A stretch of 64,000 bases of DNA, from positions 62,001-126,000 of the forward strand of contig NZ_JACGWA010000008.1 of the NCBI RefSeq assembly GCF_014077505.1, read 5' to 3'. Both the position numbers and the translations under genes were made by a program. Below are positions 52,702 through 63,169 of this stretch, one piece after another. Each line of letters starts with the position of its first letter. The first letter of the stretch is position 1. This DNA comes from Colwellia sp. BRX10-3 (GTDB lineage: Bacteria; Pseudomonadota; Gammaproteobacteria; Enterobacterales; Alteromonadaceae). A model generated the notes under the pieces. The model was not told the DNA's origin, made no database searches, and saw nothing but the letters and a program-made list of their open reading frames with translations.

Positions 52702-53976
52702 TTATCGTGGGATTTTAGCGTTCAGGAAATCTTCCTGATGTGCATCACCCGTTGAATTGGTTAAATTAGCATTAGATTCACTATTGTTAAGTAACCAGTC
52801 TCTTGTCTCAGTAAAAGCACTTCCGTCAGGGTTTAGTGAGATGGTTTCTAAATAGAGCGCTAAAACACCAGCAACGTGCGGAGCTGCCATAGATGTACCA
52901 CTCATGGTTGTTGTTCCACCACCACTTTTGGTCGATAGTATATCGACACCAGGCGCGGCAATAACCACTGGTGCAGATTGGTGGTTAGTCCAATTTGCTG
53001 CTCCATTACCCCAGTTCGAAAAGCTGGCCCAATCATCATTTATATTGGTTGCACTTACTGTGATCACTGCGTCGTCATAGGCTGCAGGCGTAGCTTGGTT
53101 AGCATTTTCACCATCATTTCCCGCTGCTACAGCAAAAATTACGCCTTGATTTTTAGCATTACAAATAGCGCGATGAAAGTTATCGTTACCAACAAACCCA
53201 TTGTTGGTACAAGTACCAGTTTTAGTTCCGCTGCCACCTAAACTCATGTTAGCAACTACAGGTACACCTAGAGACGCCGCCTGTTGTGCTACCCAGTCAA
53301 TACCTGCAATAACACCCGAATTAGAACCACTTCCTGCCGCATTCAATACTTTAACTGCGTGCAAAGTCACTGCTGGTGCAACTCCGATAACATCTAAATT
53401 ATTATCTAACGCACCAATAGTACCAGCAACGTGCGTTCCATGGCCCTGATCATCATCCCAACTATTTGCACAATCTAAGCCGAGACACATTTCAACGCTA
53501 TAGCCATTTGATATATTTCTAGCCAAGTCATCGTGGTCAGAATCTATACCGGTATCAATAACATAGACATGAACGCCTTCACCAGTATTTTCAGCTGTAT
53601 TAGCACCAATTCGGCTAACTCCCCAAGGTCTTTGCTGCTGTTCTGTTTGACAACCAAATAAAAAGCTACAGGCCGCTATTTCACTAGAGTTACTTTTTGT
53701 TGCGTGTACATTGCCATCTGCTGAAACGCTTAAAACCCGTTGATCGTTATTTAGCTGTTCTAGCATACTCGAGGGGACTGTCGCAGAAAAACCTTTAAAC
53801 ACATGGCTATATGTGTGCTTGCTTGTTATAGAGTAATCATTGATAAACTCAGAGACACTAGCGATTTGGTTAGTATTAAGGCTAACAATAATATTGCTTA
53901 ATAGCGCATCTTCTGCAGCAATAGCAGGCAGTGCAATACAAGAGGAAATCATCAAGCTTATTAATTTTTTTTTCAT
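52702..53976 (-). CDS. secreted subtilisin-like serine protease (S8)
   Basis: A 424-residue secreted protease. The frame is open to 53994, but the ATG at 53976 has GGAG upstream and starts a typical signal peptide ('[20 protein letters not shown]'). An I9-type inhibitory propeptide covers about 25-95, then the S8 catalytic domain with Asp141 ('[10 protein letters not shown]'), His179 ('GHGTHVAGT') and Ser362 ('[12 protein letters not shown]'). Several cysteine pairs suggest disulfides. It ends without the C-terminal P-domain or PPC domain common in marine subtilases. It is probably an extracellular scavenging protease. Confidence 0.95.
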   Translation of the reverse strand: MKKKLISLMISSCIALPAIAAEDALLSNIIVSLNTNQIASVSEFINDYSITSKHTYSHVFKGFSATVPSSMLEQLNNDQRVLSVSADGNVHATKSNSSEIAACSFLFGCQTEQQQRPWGVSRIGANTAENTGEGVHVYVIDTGIDSDHDDLARNISNGYSVEMCLGLDCANSWDDDQGHGTHVAGTIGALDNNLDVIGVAPAVTLHAVKVLNAAGSGSNSGVIAGIDWVAQQAASLGVPVVANMSLGGSGTKTGTCTNNGFVGNDNFHRAICNAKNQGVIFAVAAGNDGENANQATPAAYDDAVITVSATNINDDWASFSNWGNGAANWTNHQSAPVVIAAPGVDILSTKSGGGTTTMSGTSMAAPHVAGVLALYLETISLNPDGSAFTETRDWLLNNSESNANLTNSTGDAHQEDFLNAKIPR

Positions 53977-54501
53977 TTTGGCTCCACATAGCATTAAGTT
54001 TTTTAAGTTACTCTAGGACTGAGCACTTAATTTACTTTTCTATTACATATAGAAAAGTATATATATTGTTACCAATGTAGAGTCTAAATACTGGTTAGAC
54101 CATCAGGGAAAACCCCTGTTTTTTATAATAATAATCCCCCGTCGCTTCAATTGATTTTTGTTCAAGCGTAACTAAACAGCGGTTTTACTGAACACAAAAG
54201 CCTTTTAAAGAAAGTGTTATTGAAGATGTTTGTCTCGAGTACAAGTGGTATCTGGGCTATTAATCTTGTTAGCCCAAAAAATTTATTAGCATGGGTACCA
54301 TAAGCTGCATTGAAGGTTTTAAGTCTCAGTGGTATTATTCGTATGAAATATGAGTAATCCGCTATCAGCAGCAAACCTTGAAGGTTATATTGCTGTAATT
54401 GATATTTGTCATTCTATTGATACTTTTTTCCTATTGAGAAGATAAAACAACTTAACTTTTCAACTTACCCATCTATTTGAGTTCTTAATAATTAAAACCT
54501 T
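53977..54501. other. intergenic region between divergent protease and helicase genes
   Basis: These 525 nt contain no gene I can support. A minus-strand frame at 54162-54374 has no binding site or protein-like composition. A strongly AT-rich part near 54030-54070 is a plausible promoter for the protease gene. Nothing else was recognised. Confidence 0.5.
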
Positions 54502-57500
54502 ATGGCTAAAAACACGTTTACACCTGAATTACTTGAACAACATTTTACCAAAAATGAATGGAAAAAAGGCACAAGAATTTTTCAGGCTAAGGGCGTTAAA
54601 ACCTGCGCCCTTGATGGTGAAACAATTCGTGGTGTGGTTTTTAGTGAGCGCTCTCGCCAGGTTAGTTATTTAACGCGTTTAGTTTTTGATGATAAACATG
54701 GTGATATTGCCAGTTATTGTGATTGTTATATCGGTCGCGACTGCAAGCATGGGGCAGCTTTAGCACAGTGCTTTATTCATGAGCACTTTGACCAAAACAG
54801 CATAGCATCATCTGAAAAAGTGATTGATAAATGGCTGAATCGCTTTCAAGCTCAGCCCAGTAGATATCAGTCCAATAGCCAGCAAAAATCGTTATTGTAC
54901 TTTTTAAAGCCAAATAGTTATAACGACGACGATTATTTTACTTTAGCTATTAAATCAGCTCGACCCAAAAATAGTGGCGGCTGGAGCCATTCGCTTAGCG
55001 GCGAACATACGGCGAGTACGTTAATTAATAGTGCCTATGCTAATAAAGATGATGTTGATGTACTTACCGAGCTTATGCGTACTAATCAGTTTGGCGACAA
55101 CATTAAATATTTTGATTTATTTGAACGCATTATAAAAACTAATCGCTGCTTTTGGCATACCAACTACAATTTGAATGAAGCGATTACTTTAGGTGAACCT
55201 TTAGAGGCGCAGTGGCAGTGGTTGGCATTAGGTAATCATTTACATACCTTACAGCTAGTTTTTAAACAGCCTTCGGCAAGTATTCTTATTATCAAAGCAC
55301 AACCGCTTTGTTATTACGATGAGCAAGAAAATTGCTTTGGTATGATCAAAACCAATACTCAATGTAACTTTGAAGCAGACTTACTTAATTCCCCTATTTT
55401 TGAAGAAGATAAATTACCTTGGGTAATGAGTAAACTTTCTATGTCGTTAGGTGATGCAGTACAGCGCTTACCTAAACCAAAAACAGAGTTCTCACAAGAG
55501 CTAACAAAACCTGAAGTATATTTACACTTTTCAACTCCCGCAGAGGCTAATCCTCAAACAGGTTATGTGCAGGTTAATTTCTCTTATCATGGCAGTTTAG
55601 TTAATCCGCATAATGACAGTGTTACGGTTTCGCCATCAAATTTGGCAGACAGTGATGGCGCTAGCAGGGTAAAGTTTTATCGTGATTTAGCTTTTGAACA
55701 AACGGTTATTGATAAACTTACCACGTTAAAATTTAACGCTCAGCCCAAACCTAAGCGCTACACTTTTACCAATGAAGACTATTTAAACAAAGATAAAGTC
55801 CCTAAATATTCAATGTTGATGCAAGGTCGTTATTTTTGGCACCATTTTTTACATCAAGAATTACAGGTACTAAAAGATTTAGATTGGAATATTAGCTTTG
55901 CTGATAATTTTTATTACAAAGCGCTTACCACAGATAGCGTATTTGATGCCGAAGTTATTGAAACCGATGACCATGACTTTTTCTCATTAGGGTTAAACTT
56001 AACCATTGATGGTAAAAAAATGCCGGCGTTTCCTATATTGCTTGGCGCCATTGAACAGTTACCTAAATCGGTATTGCTTGATCGCGAAAAAGAGCAACTT
56101 ATTGCGCCTGACTCACCCATTTATGTTGATCTAGAGAATGGTGATTTTGTTGCCTTGCGTTACCAAAGCGTGCAGCCAATATTAAAACAATTTATTGAAT
56201 TGTTTATGCCTAATGCTTTAAATAAAGATGGCACTATCGAGCTTTCACGCTTTCAAGGACATCAAACGTTATCGATGTTAGATGACCAAGGCTTGATCGC
56301 AACAGGCACAAGTAAATTAAGAGCATTGGCTGATAAACTTAAAGATTTTCAACAAGTCACCACGGTGCCAGTACCAACAGGTTTAAACGCAACGTTAAGA
56401 ACTTATCAGCACCAAGGAGTAAACTGGTTACAGTTTCTACGAGAGTACCAATTAAATGGTATTTTGGCTGATGATATGGGGCTAGGTAAAACCATTCAAG
56501 CCTTGGCGCACTTATTAATTGAAAAACAGCAAGGTCGACTTACTAAGCCAGTATTAATTGTTGCGCCCACCAGTGTTATTTTTAACTGGGCTAATGAAAT
56601 AGAAAAATTTACTCCACAACTGACTTATCAAGTTTTACACGGTAGTAAACGTCAGCAACATTTCGATTGCCTTGAGCGAGGTGAAGGGCTGGAAAATCAA
56701 GTTGATATCATCATTACCAGTTATGCGTTAATTATTAAAGATTTAGAACTGTATCGTGATCAACAGTTTTATTATCTTATTCTTGACGAAGCTCATTATA
56801 TAAAAAATACCAAAACTAAATTATACCAAGCCTTTTTGTTACTTAAAGCACAGCATAAATTATGTTTAACAGGTACGCCTATGGAAAACCATTTAGGCGA
56901 GTTCTGGGCACAATTTAATTTTTTACTGCCCGGTTTTTTAGGCGGACAAAGGCAATTTACCAAACTCTTTAGAACCCCGATAGAAAAACACGGTGAGCTA
57001 GAGCGTAAGCAGTTATTAAACCAGCGTATTAAGCCGTTTATTTTACGCAGAACCAAAGACAAAATAGCGACTGAATTACCGCCGAAAACTGAAATAATTC
57101 AAAAGTTACGTATTGAAGGTAAACAAGCAGAGCTCTATGAGTCAGTGCGTTTAGCTATGGATAGTCGTTTAAAAGATATCATTGCAGATAAAGGTTTAAA
57201 ACGCAGCCAGATAGAAGTTTTAGATGCGTTATTAAAGCTGAGACAAGTATGTAATCACCCTAAGTTATTATCACTTGAAGGGGCTAAAAAAGTAAATCAA
57301 TCAGCTAAGCTTGATTATTTAATGGAAACATTGCCTGAACAAATTGATGAAGGCCGTAAAATATTAATATTTTCGCAGTTTACTAGTATGCTCGCTTTAA
57401 TAGAGGCGGAGCTGGTAGAGGCAGGTATTGGATATGTTAAATTAACCGGCGCAACCACTAAAAGACAAGAAGTAGTAGATAAATTTCAACGTGGTGAAGT

Positions 57501-57816
57501 ACCGGTATTTTTAATTAGTTTGCGAGCAGGTGGTGTGGGTTTAAACTTAACGGCAGCCGATACGGTTATTCATTTTGATCCCTGGTGGAATCCAGCGGTG
57601 GAGAATCAAGCCACTGATAGAGCTCATCGTATAGGGCAAAACAAGCCAGTTTTTGTTTACAAATATATTATTGAAAACTCAATAGAAGAAAAAATTCAAA
57701 AAATACAACAAAACAAAGCTGAGCTTGCAAAGGCATTATTATCTGAAGAAGTGAGTGATAACAAGCTGAGCTTAACGGATGATATTTTAAGTTCACTGCT
57801 TGCACCGCTAAGCTAG
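54502..57816 (+). CDS. SWIM zinc-finger SNF2-family helicase
   Basis: A 1104-residue ATPase. An N-terminal SWIM zinc finger ('CDCYIGRDCKHG', about residues 73-85) is followed by some 500 residues of beta-rich sequence without known motifs. The SNF2 motor starts near 630: Walker A 'ADDMGLGKT' (about 655), 'IVAPTSVIFNW', the DEAH box at about 762 ('LDEAHYIKN'), 'LCLTGTPMENHLGEFW', then helicase C with 'ILIFSQFTSML', 'SLRAGGVGLNLTAAD' and 'DRAHRIGQ'. Bacterial members translocate on DNA and may remodel RNA polymerase or nucleoid complexes (RapA-like activity). It is transcribed alone. Confidence 0.93.
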   Translation: MAKNTFTPELLEQHFTKNEWKKGTRIFQAKGVKTCALDGETIRGVVFSERSRQVSYLTRLVFDDKHGDIASYCDCYIGRDCKHGAALAQCFIHEHFDQNSIASSEKVIDKWLNRFQAQPSRYQSNSQQKSLLYFLKPNSYNDDDYFTLAIKSARPKNSGGWSHSLSGEHTASTLINSAYANKDDVDVLTELMRTNQFGDNIKYFDLFERIIKTNRCFWHTNYNLNEAITLGEPLEAQWQWLALGNHLHTLQLVFKQPSASILIIKAQPLCYYDEQENCFGMIKTNTQCNFEADLLNSPIFEEDKLPWVMSKLSMSLGDAVQRLPKPKTEFSQELTKPEVYLHFSTPAEANPQTGYVQVNFSYHGSLVNPHNDSVTVSPSNLADSDGASRVKFYRDLAFEQTVIDKLTTLKFNAQPKPKRYTFTNEDYLNKDKVPKYSMLMQGRYFWHHFLHQELQVLKDLDWNISFADNFYYKALTTDSVFDAEVIETDDHDFFSLGLNLTIDGKKMPAFPILLGAIEQLPKSVLLDREKEQLIAPDSPIYVDLENGDFVALRYQSVQPILKQFIELFMPNALNKDGTIELSRFQGHQTLSMLDDQGLIATGTSKLRALADKLKDFQQVTTVPVPTGLNATLRTYQHQGVNWLQFLREYQLNGILADDMGLGKTIQALAHLLIEKQQGRLTKPVLIVAPTSVIFNWANEIEKFTPQLTYQVLHGSKRQQHFDCLERGEGLENQVDIIITSYALIIKDLELYRDQQFYYLILDEAHYIKNTKTKLYQAFLLLKAQHKLCLTGTPMENHLGEFWAQFNFLLPGFLGGQRQFTKLFRTPIEKHGELERKQLLNQRIKPFILRRTKDKIATELPPKTEIIQKLRIEGKQAELYESVRLAMDSRLKDIIADKGLKRSQIEVLDALLKLRQVCNHPKLLSLEGAKKVNQSAKLDYLMETLPEQIDEGRKILIFSQFTSMLALIEAELVEAGIGYVKLTGATTKRQEVVDKFQRGEVPVFLISLRAGGVGLNLTAADTVIHFDPWWNPAVENQATDRAHRIGQNKPVFVYKYIIENSIEEKIQKIQQNKAELAKALLSEEVSDNKLSLTDDILSSLLAPLS

Positions 57817-57823
57817 CATAAAA

Positions 57824-57854
57824 GCTAATACCCATTCATTTAGTGGGTATTAGC
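57824..57854 (+). terminator. hairpin after SNF2 gene, terminator-like
   Basis: A perfect 11-bp stem GCTAATACCCA/TGGGTATTAGC just past the stop codon. There is no T run after it, so it may protect the transcript end rather than stop transcription. Confidence 0.5.
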
Positions 57855-57911
57855 GTCACATTAATAAAATTCATAATCCCAGCTTAATGGTTAAAGATTA
57901 ATGGCCAGACA

Positions 57912-58517
57912 TCAATAAAATAATGCTAAATATTTAGCGCCTGAATATGTTTTCAACCATATTAAAATCCCCATGTTAATTACTACAGTTAGCCAAAAAA
58001 CATGTCTGAATTCTCGTTTGGAAGATTTGTGTCTTAGATATTGTTGTGCCAATGCAGCACCAGGCCAACCGCCAACCAATGCAAACAAATGTAATGTGCC
58101 CTCTGATGTTCGCCAAGCACCACGCTGCGCTTTTGATTTATCGAAAGCATAGGTTAAATAAGTGATGAGACTTAGCCCTAGATAGATATACATTAATGTT
58201 TGAGGTAAATAACCTAAAAAAGAGGTGATGATGATGGCGGCTAAAAATATTAGCGATAGATAAATTGAGAATTTACTGATTTTTTTCGGTTGTTTTTTCT
58301 TTAGTTTTTCACCTGAAAATGTCGCATCACAAGCGCAATACCTGCTTTCTTTATCTTTGGTTATCGAAAATGTGATAACGTCATTAATTTGCGGTATTTT
58401 CTTATTATTGGCAAACGCTGATTTATGAATAAAAATATTACTACCACCACCATTTGGTGCAATAAAACCAAAAGCTTTATCAGCCTGCCATTTAACTAAC
58501 TTCCCTTTTAAACGCAT
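57912..58517 (-). CDS. cold-shock domain fused to DUF1294 membrane protein
   Basis: A 201-residue protein. The start at ATG 58517 has AAGGGA 6 nt upstream; the frame extends to 58541 but without better support. The N-terminal cold-shock fold binds single-stranded nucleic acid ('GKLVKWQADKAFGFIAPNGGGSNIFIHKSAF', residues about 3-35). A charged linker leads to a C-terminal DUF1294 part with three or four helices and the family motif 'YAFDKSKAQRGAWRTSEGTLHLFALVGGWPGA'. This fusion is a known architecture; the function is unknown. Confidence 0.9.
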   Translation of the reverse strand: MRLKGKLVKWQADKAFGFIAPNGGGSNIFIHKSAFANNKKIPQINDVITFSITKDKESRYCACDATFSGEKLKKKQPKKISKFSIYLSLIFLAAIIITSFLGYLPQTLMYIYLGLSLITYLTYAFDKSKAQRGAWRTSEGTLHLFALVGGWPGAALAQQYLRHKSSKREFRHVFWLTVVINMGILIWLKTYSGAKYLALFY

Positions 58518-58758
58518 ATTGTCCCTTCTACTTAACATCATCCTGATGAGTTTATATTAACTTGGTTGATAAAAATCAAACTTGATATAAGTCATAACTA
58601 TCTCATAACATTAAATAAAACTCTACAACATAATATTCATTTATAAGTGTAGAAATTTCAACATAAAAATTTTATTCACCATTATTGAACAAGTACCCTA
58701 GCGTAGTTTTTACGATTGTCATACCATGGAGCAACGTTCCGTTTAATGACCTCTTTTT

Positions 58759-59883
58759 ATGCGCCTATGTTTGTCTGCTTTAATTTTCATGCTGGTAATC
58801 TTTCATGGTTATGCTCAATCACAGCCTAAATTTTTTAATCTCGATAAGACGCCAGAGTTGGGGGAAATGGCGAGTTTTAAGGCCAGTGCTTTGTGTGATG
58901 TAGCAGATAAAACGAAACACTATTTAACTAAGTTTTCAGCTGATAAGTTTGCTGTGCATTCAGGCACAATATTTGATGAAAGTGTGACACTTGCAAGGGT
59001 AGATCAAACGCTTAAATTTATCTGCCAAACCTATCGTGAAGATGTTAGGGCAAATCGACAAAGCCGGTTACATGATGAAAATTTTTTAACCGAAAATTTT
59101 GACTTTTATCGCTGGACACCTGATATAGCAACCGCGCAAAAAATTGCCATAAAAAGCACCAATGCCAGAAAAACCAGCATGCTAAATGCTATTCCCAATG
59201 ACAAAATATTCTTAACTAAATATTACACTAAACTTTTAACCGCCAGTGAAGTTAAAACTCCAGTGTATAATCAGGCACTTTATGCACTCCCTTACGATGA
59301 ATTAGGCTTAACGTTAATAGAAGCCAATAATGACTTAACTATTACGCGTAATAAATATACCCGTCAAGAAGTTATTGCGGGTGTATTGGATGATAAAAAA
59401 TTAGCTAAAGCTTTAATTTGGCTAACCGAAGAAGCTTTACACGATGTGTTATTACAAGGCACTGGTGTGGTTGATGTGAATGGTAAACGACGCTATTTTA
59501 ATGTTCACCGTAATAATGGCATTGCTTATGATTATGCGATAGGTAAGCGTGAACAAGCGCGTTATTGGTACTTTTCAGAAGTGCCTAGCATTATGGGGTA
59601 TGGTGAAACGCTTGATAGTAAAATAGCGCTAACGCCACAAGTTTCTTTTGCTGGTAATGTGGCTGAACTTGGCTTAGGCAAATTGTTTATGGTGAGCTAT
59701 CCGCAGGCTGAAGGGCAAATATCACGCTTGGGCGTGCTGTCTGACCAAGGCGGTGCATTTGACGATAATTTATTTCAGCTCGACCTATTAGCCGATAGCT
59801 ATTACGGCTGGGAGGATTACCACCAAGCCAATAAGCATTTACCTGATTACGCCAAGGCATGGCTAATGTTAATGAAGCGGTAA
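58759..59883 (+). CDS. exported protein with a possible MltA-type 3D domain
   Basis: A 374-residue exported protein with signal peptide (cleavage near 'GYAQS'). Most of it is unfamiliar, but the C-terminal third ('KLFMVSYPQAEGQISRLGVLSDQGGAF' then 'DLLADSYYGWEDYH') resembles the 3D-domain of MltA-like murein transglycosylases, where 'DxGGAI' contains a catalytic Asp. If real, it would act on peptidoglycan in the periplasm. The match is short and from memory, so a novel exported family is equally possible. It is transcribed alone, convergent with the glycan cluster. Confidence 0.6.
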   Translation: MRLCLSALIFMLVIFHGYAQSQPKFFNLDKTPELGEMASFKASALCDVADKTKHYLTKFSADKFAVHSGTIFDESVTLARVDQTLKFICQTYREDVRANRQSRLHDENFLTENFDFYRWTPDIATAQKIAIKSTNARKTSMLNAIPNDKIFLTKYYTKLLTASEVKTPVYNQALYALPYDELGLTLIEANNDLTITRNKYTRQEVIAGVLDDKKLAKALIWLTEEALHDVLLQGTGVVDVNGKRRYFNVHRNNGIAYDYAIGKREQARYWYFSEVPSIMGYGETLDSKIALTPQVSFAGNVAELGLGKLFMVSYPQAEGQISRLGVLSDQGGAFDDNLFQLDLLADSYYGWEDYHQANKHLPDYAKAWLMLMKR

Positions 59884-59926
59884 CGTAAAATTTAACTTAC
59901 TTTATAACAGCCTAATGATAATAGTT

Positions 59927-61831
59927 TTACGCGACATTGCTACAAACGTTATGTTGTGTTTTTTCTGTGAGCATTGCTTTGTTTGTCGGTTGATAGTCTA
60001 ACGGAGCCGCTATCAGTAATTGTCGAATTCTAGCTTCATCTTCATCACACATTGCATCTTTTAGTTGGTCAATTATTTTCGCGACATCACTATAATGTAA
60101 TGAACGTTCATTGGCGGTTAAAATACGTTGATGTTGGGTTTTGCTAGCGTGATCACCAATCAGTAATTCTTCAAAAAGTTTTTCACCAGGGCGTAGACCA
60201 CTATAGTGTATTGCAATGTCACCATTAGGATTTGCTTCATCTTTAACGGTTAAGCCCATTAAATGGGTCATTTTATAAGCTAAGTCGACTATTTTTACTG
60301 GCTTACCCATGTCTAATACAAAAACATCTCCGCCTGTACCCATTGCCCCCGCTTGTATCACTAATTGTGCGGCCTCAGGAATGGTCATAAAGTATCGAAT
60401 AATATCTGGGTGGGTAATAGTAATTGGGCCACCGCGTTTGATCTGTTTTTTAAATAACGGCACAACCGATCCTGATGAACCCAGTACATTGCCAAAACGC
60501 ACCATAATAAAGCGGGTATTATGATCTTTTTTAGCAAAACCTTGTAGAACAAGCTCCGCTAAGCGTTTGGTTGCGCCCATAACATTGGTTGGTCTTACGG
60601 CTTTATCGGTAGAAATAAGTACAAAAGTTTCTACTTCGCAATATATTGCCGCTTGTGCGATTTCATAAGTGCCTAAAACGTTATTGGTAACACCGGCTAT
60701 AACGTTGTTTTCTACCATGGGAACGTGCTTGTATGCTGCAGCGTGATAGAGCGTTTGCACTTTGTGTTTATGAAAAATATGGCTCATCAACATGCCATTT
60801 TGCACATTGCCGATCAGGGGTTCAACGTGCAGGGGATTGTCTGCTTCCGTTAAGGTTTCACTTAATTCCTGGTGAATCTCATAAAGTAATGCTTCACTCA
60901 CATCGAGTAATATCAATGCTTTAGGTTTGTTTAATACGATCTGTCGGCAGAGCTCTTTACCGATAGAGCCGCCAGCACCAGAAACCATAACAACTTTATC
61001 GGTTATATTTGCACTCAGCAATTCTGCAATAGGTTCTACGGGCTTGCGACCCAGTAATTCGTCAACTGATACTTCTCTTAGTTCATCAATATTACGTTTG
61101 CCTGAGACGATGTCCGACATGTCGGGCACAATCAATAACTCAAGGGCATGTGGCTCTAAATGCGCTACAATTTGTTTTAATCGAGCTGGATCAACGTTTG
61201 GAATAGCAATCAACACTTTGAACTGACCATGCTTATTAATAAGTTTGGCAATATTATGGTGGGAATGGATTTTTAGCCCTAAAACTCGTCGGCCGACATA
61301 GCGTTTTTTTTCATCTAAAAAGGCCAGTGGTTGATATTTTTTACCTAGTGACAAAGCATGGACAAGTTGTCTACCTGCGCTACTGGCGCCATAAATAACG
61401 ACACCTTCACGCTCATCAAACAAATGTTTTCTAGAAATTAGGCTAACTAAAGCTCGAGTGCCAGCAATTTGTATACTCGCGATAACAAAAAAAACGATTG
61501 GCACAGAACGTGGAATAAATGCATCTAAAATAAAACTGCATAAGTAGAAAATAACGCAGCCAGCAATGAGTAACAGCTGGATTTTTAGTAGGGCTTTTGC
61601 ATTGAAAAAGCGTACAAAAGAGTTATAAACATCAAAGATGTAAAATAACGCTAAGGTTGATATTGCGACAGTGATAAAAACAATGTTTTCATATCGTGAA
61701 AATTCAATATTTTCAATGCCTAATCGAATAATGTAAGCGAAATAGAATGCAACAGCAAGAGAGAATAAGTCGTATGCTAATGCCAGTAATAACTTAATAG
61801 AACTCGGAATTAAATCAATTGGTCTAACCAT
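59927..61831 (-). CDS. UDP-sugar 4,6-dehydratase, PglF/WbpM type
   Basis: A 634-residue membrane-anchored enzyme. Four N-terminal helices (about 12-130) are followed by a first nucleotide-binding fold ('VVIYGASSAGRQL', about 144) and the catalytic short-chain dehydrogenase domain with 'GAGGSIG' at 285-291, 'YHAAAYKHVPMVE', 'ISTDKAVRPTNVMGATKR' and 'RFGNVLGSSGSVVPLFKKQI'. The long form acts on UDP-GlcNAc to give the 4-keto-6-deoxy sugar. It is the last gene of the minus-strand glycan cluster, after an aminotransferase, an acetyltransferase and a sugar transferase, the same set as pglC-D-E-F. Confidence 0.95.
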   Translation of the reverse strand: MVRPIDLIPSSIKLLLALAYDLFSLAVAFYFAYIIRLGIENIEFSRYENIVFITVAISTLALFYIFDVYNSFVRFFNAKALLKIQLLLIAGCVIFYLCSFILDAFIPRSVPIVFFVIASIQIAGTRALVSLISRKHLFDEREGVVIYGASSAGRQLVHALSLGKKYQPLAFLDEKKRYVGRRVLGLKIHSHHNIAKLINKHGQFKVLIAIPNVDPARLKQIVAHLEPHALELLIVPDMSDIVSGKRNIDELREVSVDELLGRKPVEPIAELLSANITDKVVMVSGAGGSIGKELCRQIVLNKPKALILLDVSEALLYEIHQELSETLTEADNPLHVEPLIGNVQNGMLMSHIFHKHKVQTLYHAAAYKHVPMVENNVIAGVTNNVLGTYEIAQAAIYCEVETFVLISTDKAVRPTNVMGATKRLAELVLQGFAKKDHNTRFIMVRFGNVLGSSGSVVPLFKKQIKRGGPITITHPDIIRYFMTIPEAAQLVIQAGAMGTGGDVFVLDMGKPVKIVDLAYKMTHLMGLTVKDEANPNGDIAIHYSGLRPGEKLFEELLIGDHASKTQHQRILTANERSLHYSDVAKIIDQLKDAMCDEDEARIRQLLIAAPLDYQPTNKAMLTEKTQHNVCSNVA

Positions 61832-61970
61832 GAAAATGTACCCTACTACACGTCGTTTTTAATGCAAAACAGCATTAACGATCTTTGGTCTGTATTCTTG
61901 CAACATATTGTTACATTGTCATTACTTATATTTAACAATTAGTGTAAAAATTTAGCTTAAACACATGGCT

Positions 61971-63152
61971 TTATGAATTGTTGCTAATAATATCAAACGC
62001 TTGGCTAAGTGCTTGGCATACAGTACTCATTTCGCTTTTAGTCAGGGTTGGATGCACTAAAAACATTAAACTAGTTTCACCTAGAGTTTGAGCATGTTTT
62101 AACGCTACTTTAGGGTGAAGGTCGGTTTGGTCAAAAGCTTTCTCTTTATAAACTTCTGAGCAACTGCCTGAATAACAAGGCACATTGAATTCATTAATGG
62201 TTTGCATAATGTCATCTCGCGAGAGTCCTTCGGGAACTTTGTCATAATCGACAAATACATAACATTTGTAATAGGCATGAACGATATAGTCAGGCACTTT
62301 TGGTACAATTAACCAAGGGTATTGTCGACATACTTGGAATATTTTTTCAGCATTTTCATTGCGCAGTTTTGTCCAAGTGGCCATGCGCTTAAGTTGAATG
62401 CGACCAATAGCCGATTGCATTTCTGTTAGTCGCCAATTGGTGCCAAAACTTTCATGTAACCAACGATAACCCGGAGGATGCTGTTTTTCATAAACAGCGG
62501 CATAGGATTTTCCATGATCTTTAAAAGCCCATGCTCTGCGCCACAGAGTTTCATCGTTGGTGGTCAACATGCCACCTTCACCGCCTGTGGTCATTATTTT
62601 ATCTTGGCAGAATGACCAAGCGCCAATATGACCTATGCTACCAACAGACCTACCTTTATATTTTGTGCCATGGGCTTGGGCACAATCTTCTATGACATAA
62701 AGATTTTTTTGCTCGGCGAACGCCATTATTTCGTCCATTTCACAAGGCCAACCCGCCAAGTGAACACAAATAATAGCTTTGGTTTTTTCGCTAGTAACTG
62801 CTTTGATAGTTGCCATACTGATATTTTGGCTATCAAGTTCAACATCGGCAAAAATAGGTGTGGCACCGGCGTTGATTATGCTACTTATCGAGGCGATAAA
62901 AGTTCTTGAAGTCACAATAACCTCATCACCGAGAGCAATATCTAAAGCATGTAAAGCTAGATCCAGTGCCAATGTGCCATTGGCAACCGCAATGGCATAT
63001 TGGCTGTTAGTATAAGCGGCAAACTCTTTTTCGAATTCTCGCCCTTGTTGCCCGGTCCAGTAGTTGACTTTATTGGATTGTAATACTTGGCTAACGGCTG
63101 TAATTTCTTCTTCACTGAAGTTAGGCCATGGGGAAAGTTGCGTATTGAGCAC
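61971..63152 (-). CDS. DegT/DnrJ/EryC1-family sugar aminotransferase, PglE-like
   Basis: A 393-residue PLP aminotransferase. It starts at GTG (63150-63152) with AGGA 7 nt upstream. It shows 'VANGTLALDLALHALDI', 'VTSRTFIASISSIINAGATPIFAD', 'VIEDCAQAHG' and the PLP lysine Lys185 in 'FCQDKIMTTGGEGG'. In the neighbourhood of a PglF-type dehydratase it should add the 4-amino group to the keto sugar. It lies 17 nt downstream of the acetyltransferase gene, and a 139-nt gap with an AT-rich stretch precedes the dehydratase gene, so that gene may have its own promoter. Confidence 0.92.
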   Translation of the reverse strand: MLNTQLSPWPNFSEEEITAVSQVLQSNKVNYWTGQQGREFEKEFAAYTNSQYAIAVANGTLALDLALHALDIALGDEVIVTSRTFIASISSIINAGATPIFADVELDSQNISMATIKAVTSEKTKAIICVHLAGWPCEMDEIMAFAEQKNLYVIEDCAQAHGTKYKGRSVGSIGHIGAWSFCQDKIMTTGGEGGMLTTNDETLWRRAWAFKDHGKSYAAVYEKQHPPGYRWLHESFGTNWRLTEMQSAIGRIQLKRMATWTKLRNENAEKIFQVCRQYPWLIVPKVPDYIVHAYYKCYVFVDYDKVPEGLSRDDIMQTINEFNVPCYSGSCSEVYKEKAFDQTDLHPKVALKHAQTLGETSLMFLVHPTLTKSEMSTVCQALSQAFDIISNNS

Positions 63153-63169
63153 AGGTTATCCTATCAAAT

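Noticed and set aside
54162-54374. 70-codon minus-strand frame in the protease-helicase gap
   Set aside because: No binding site, unusual composition for a protein and no recognisable motif; treated as chance.
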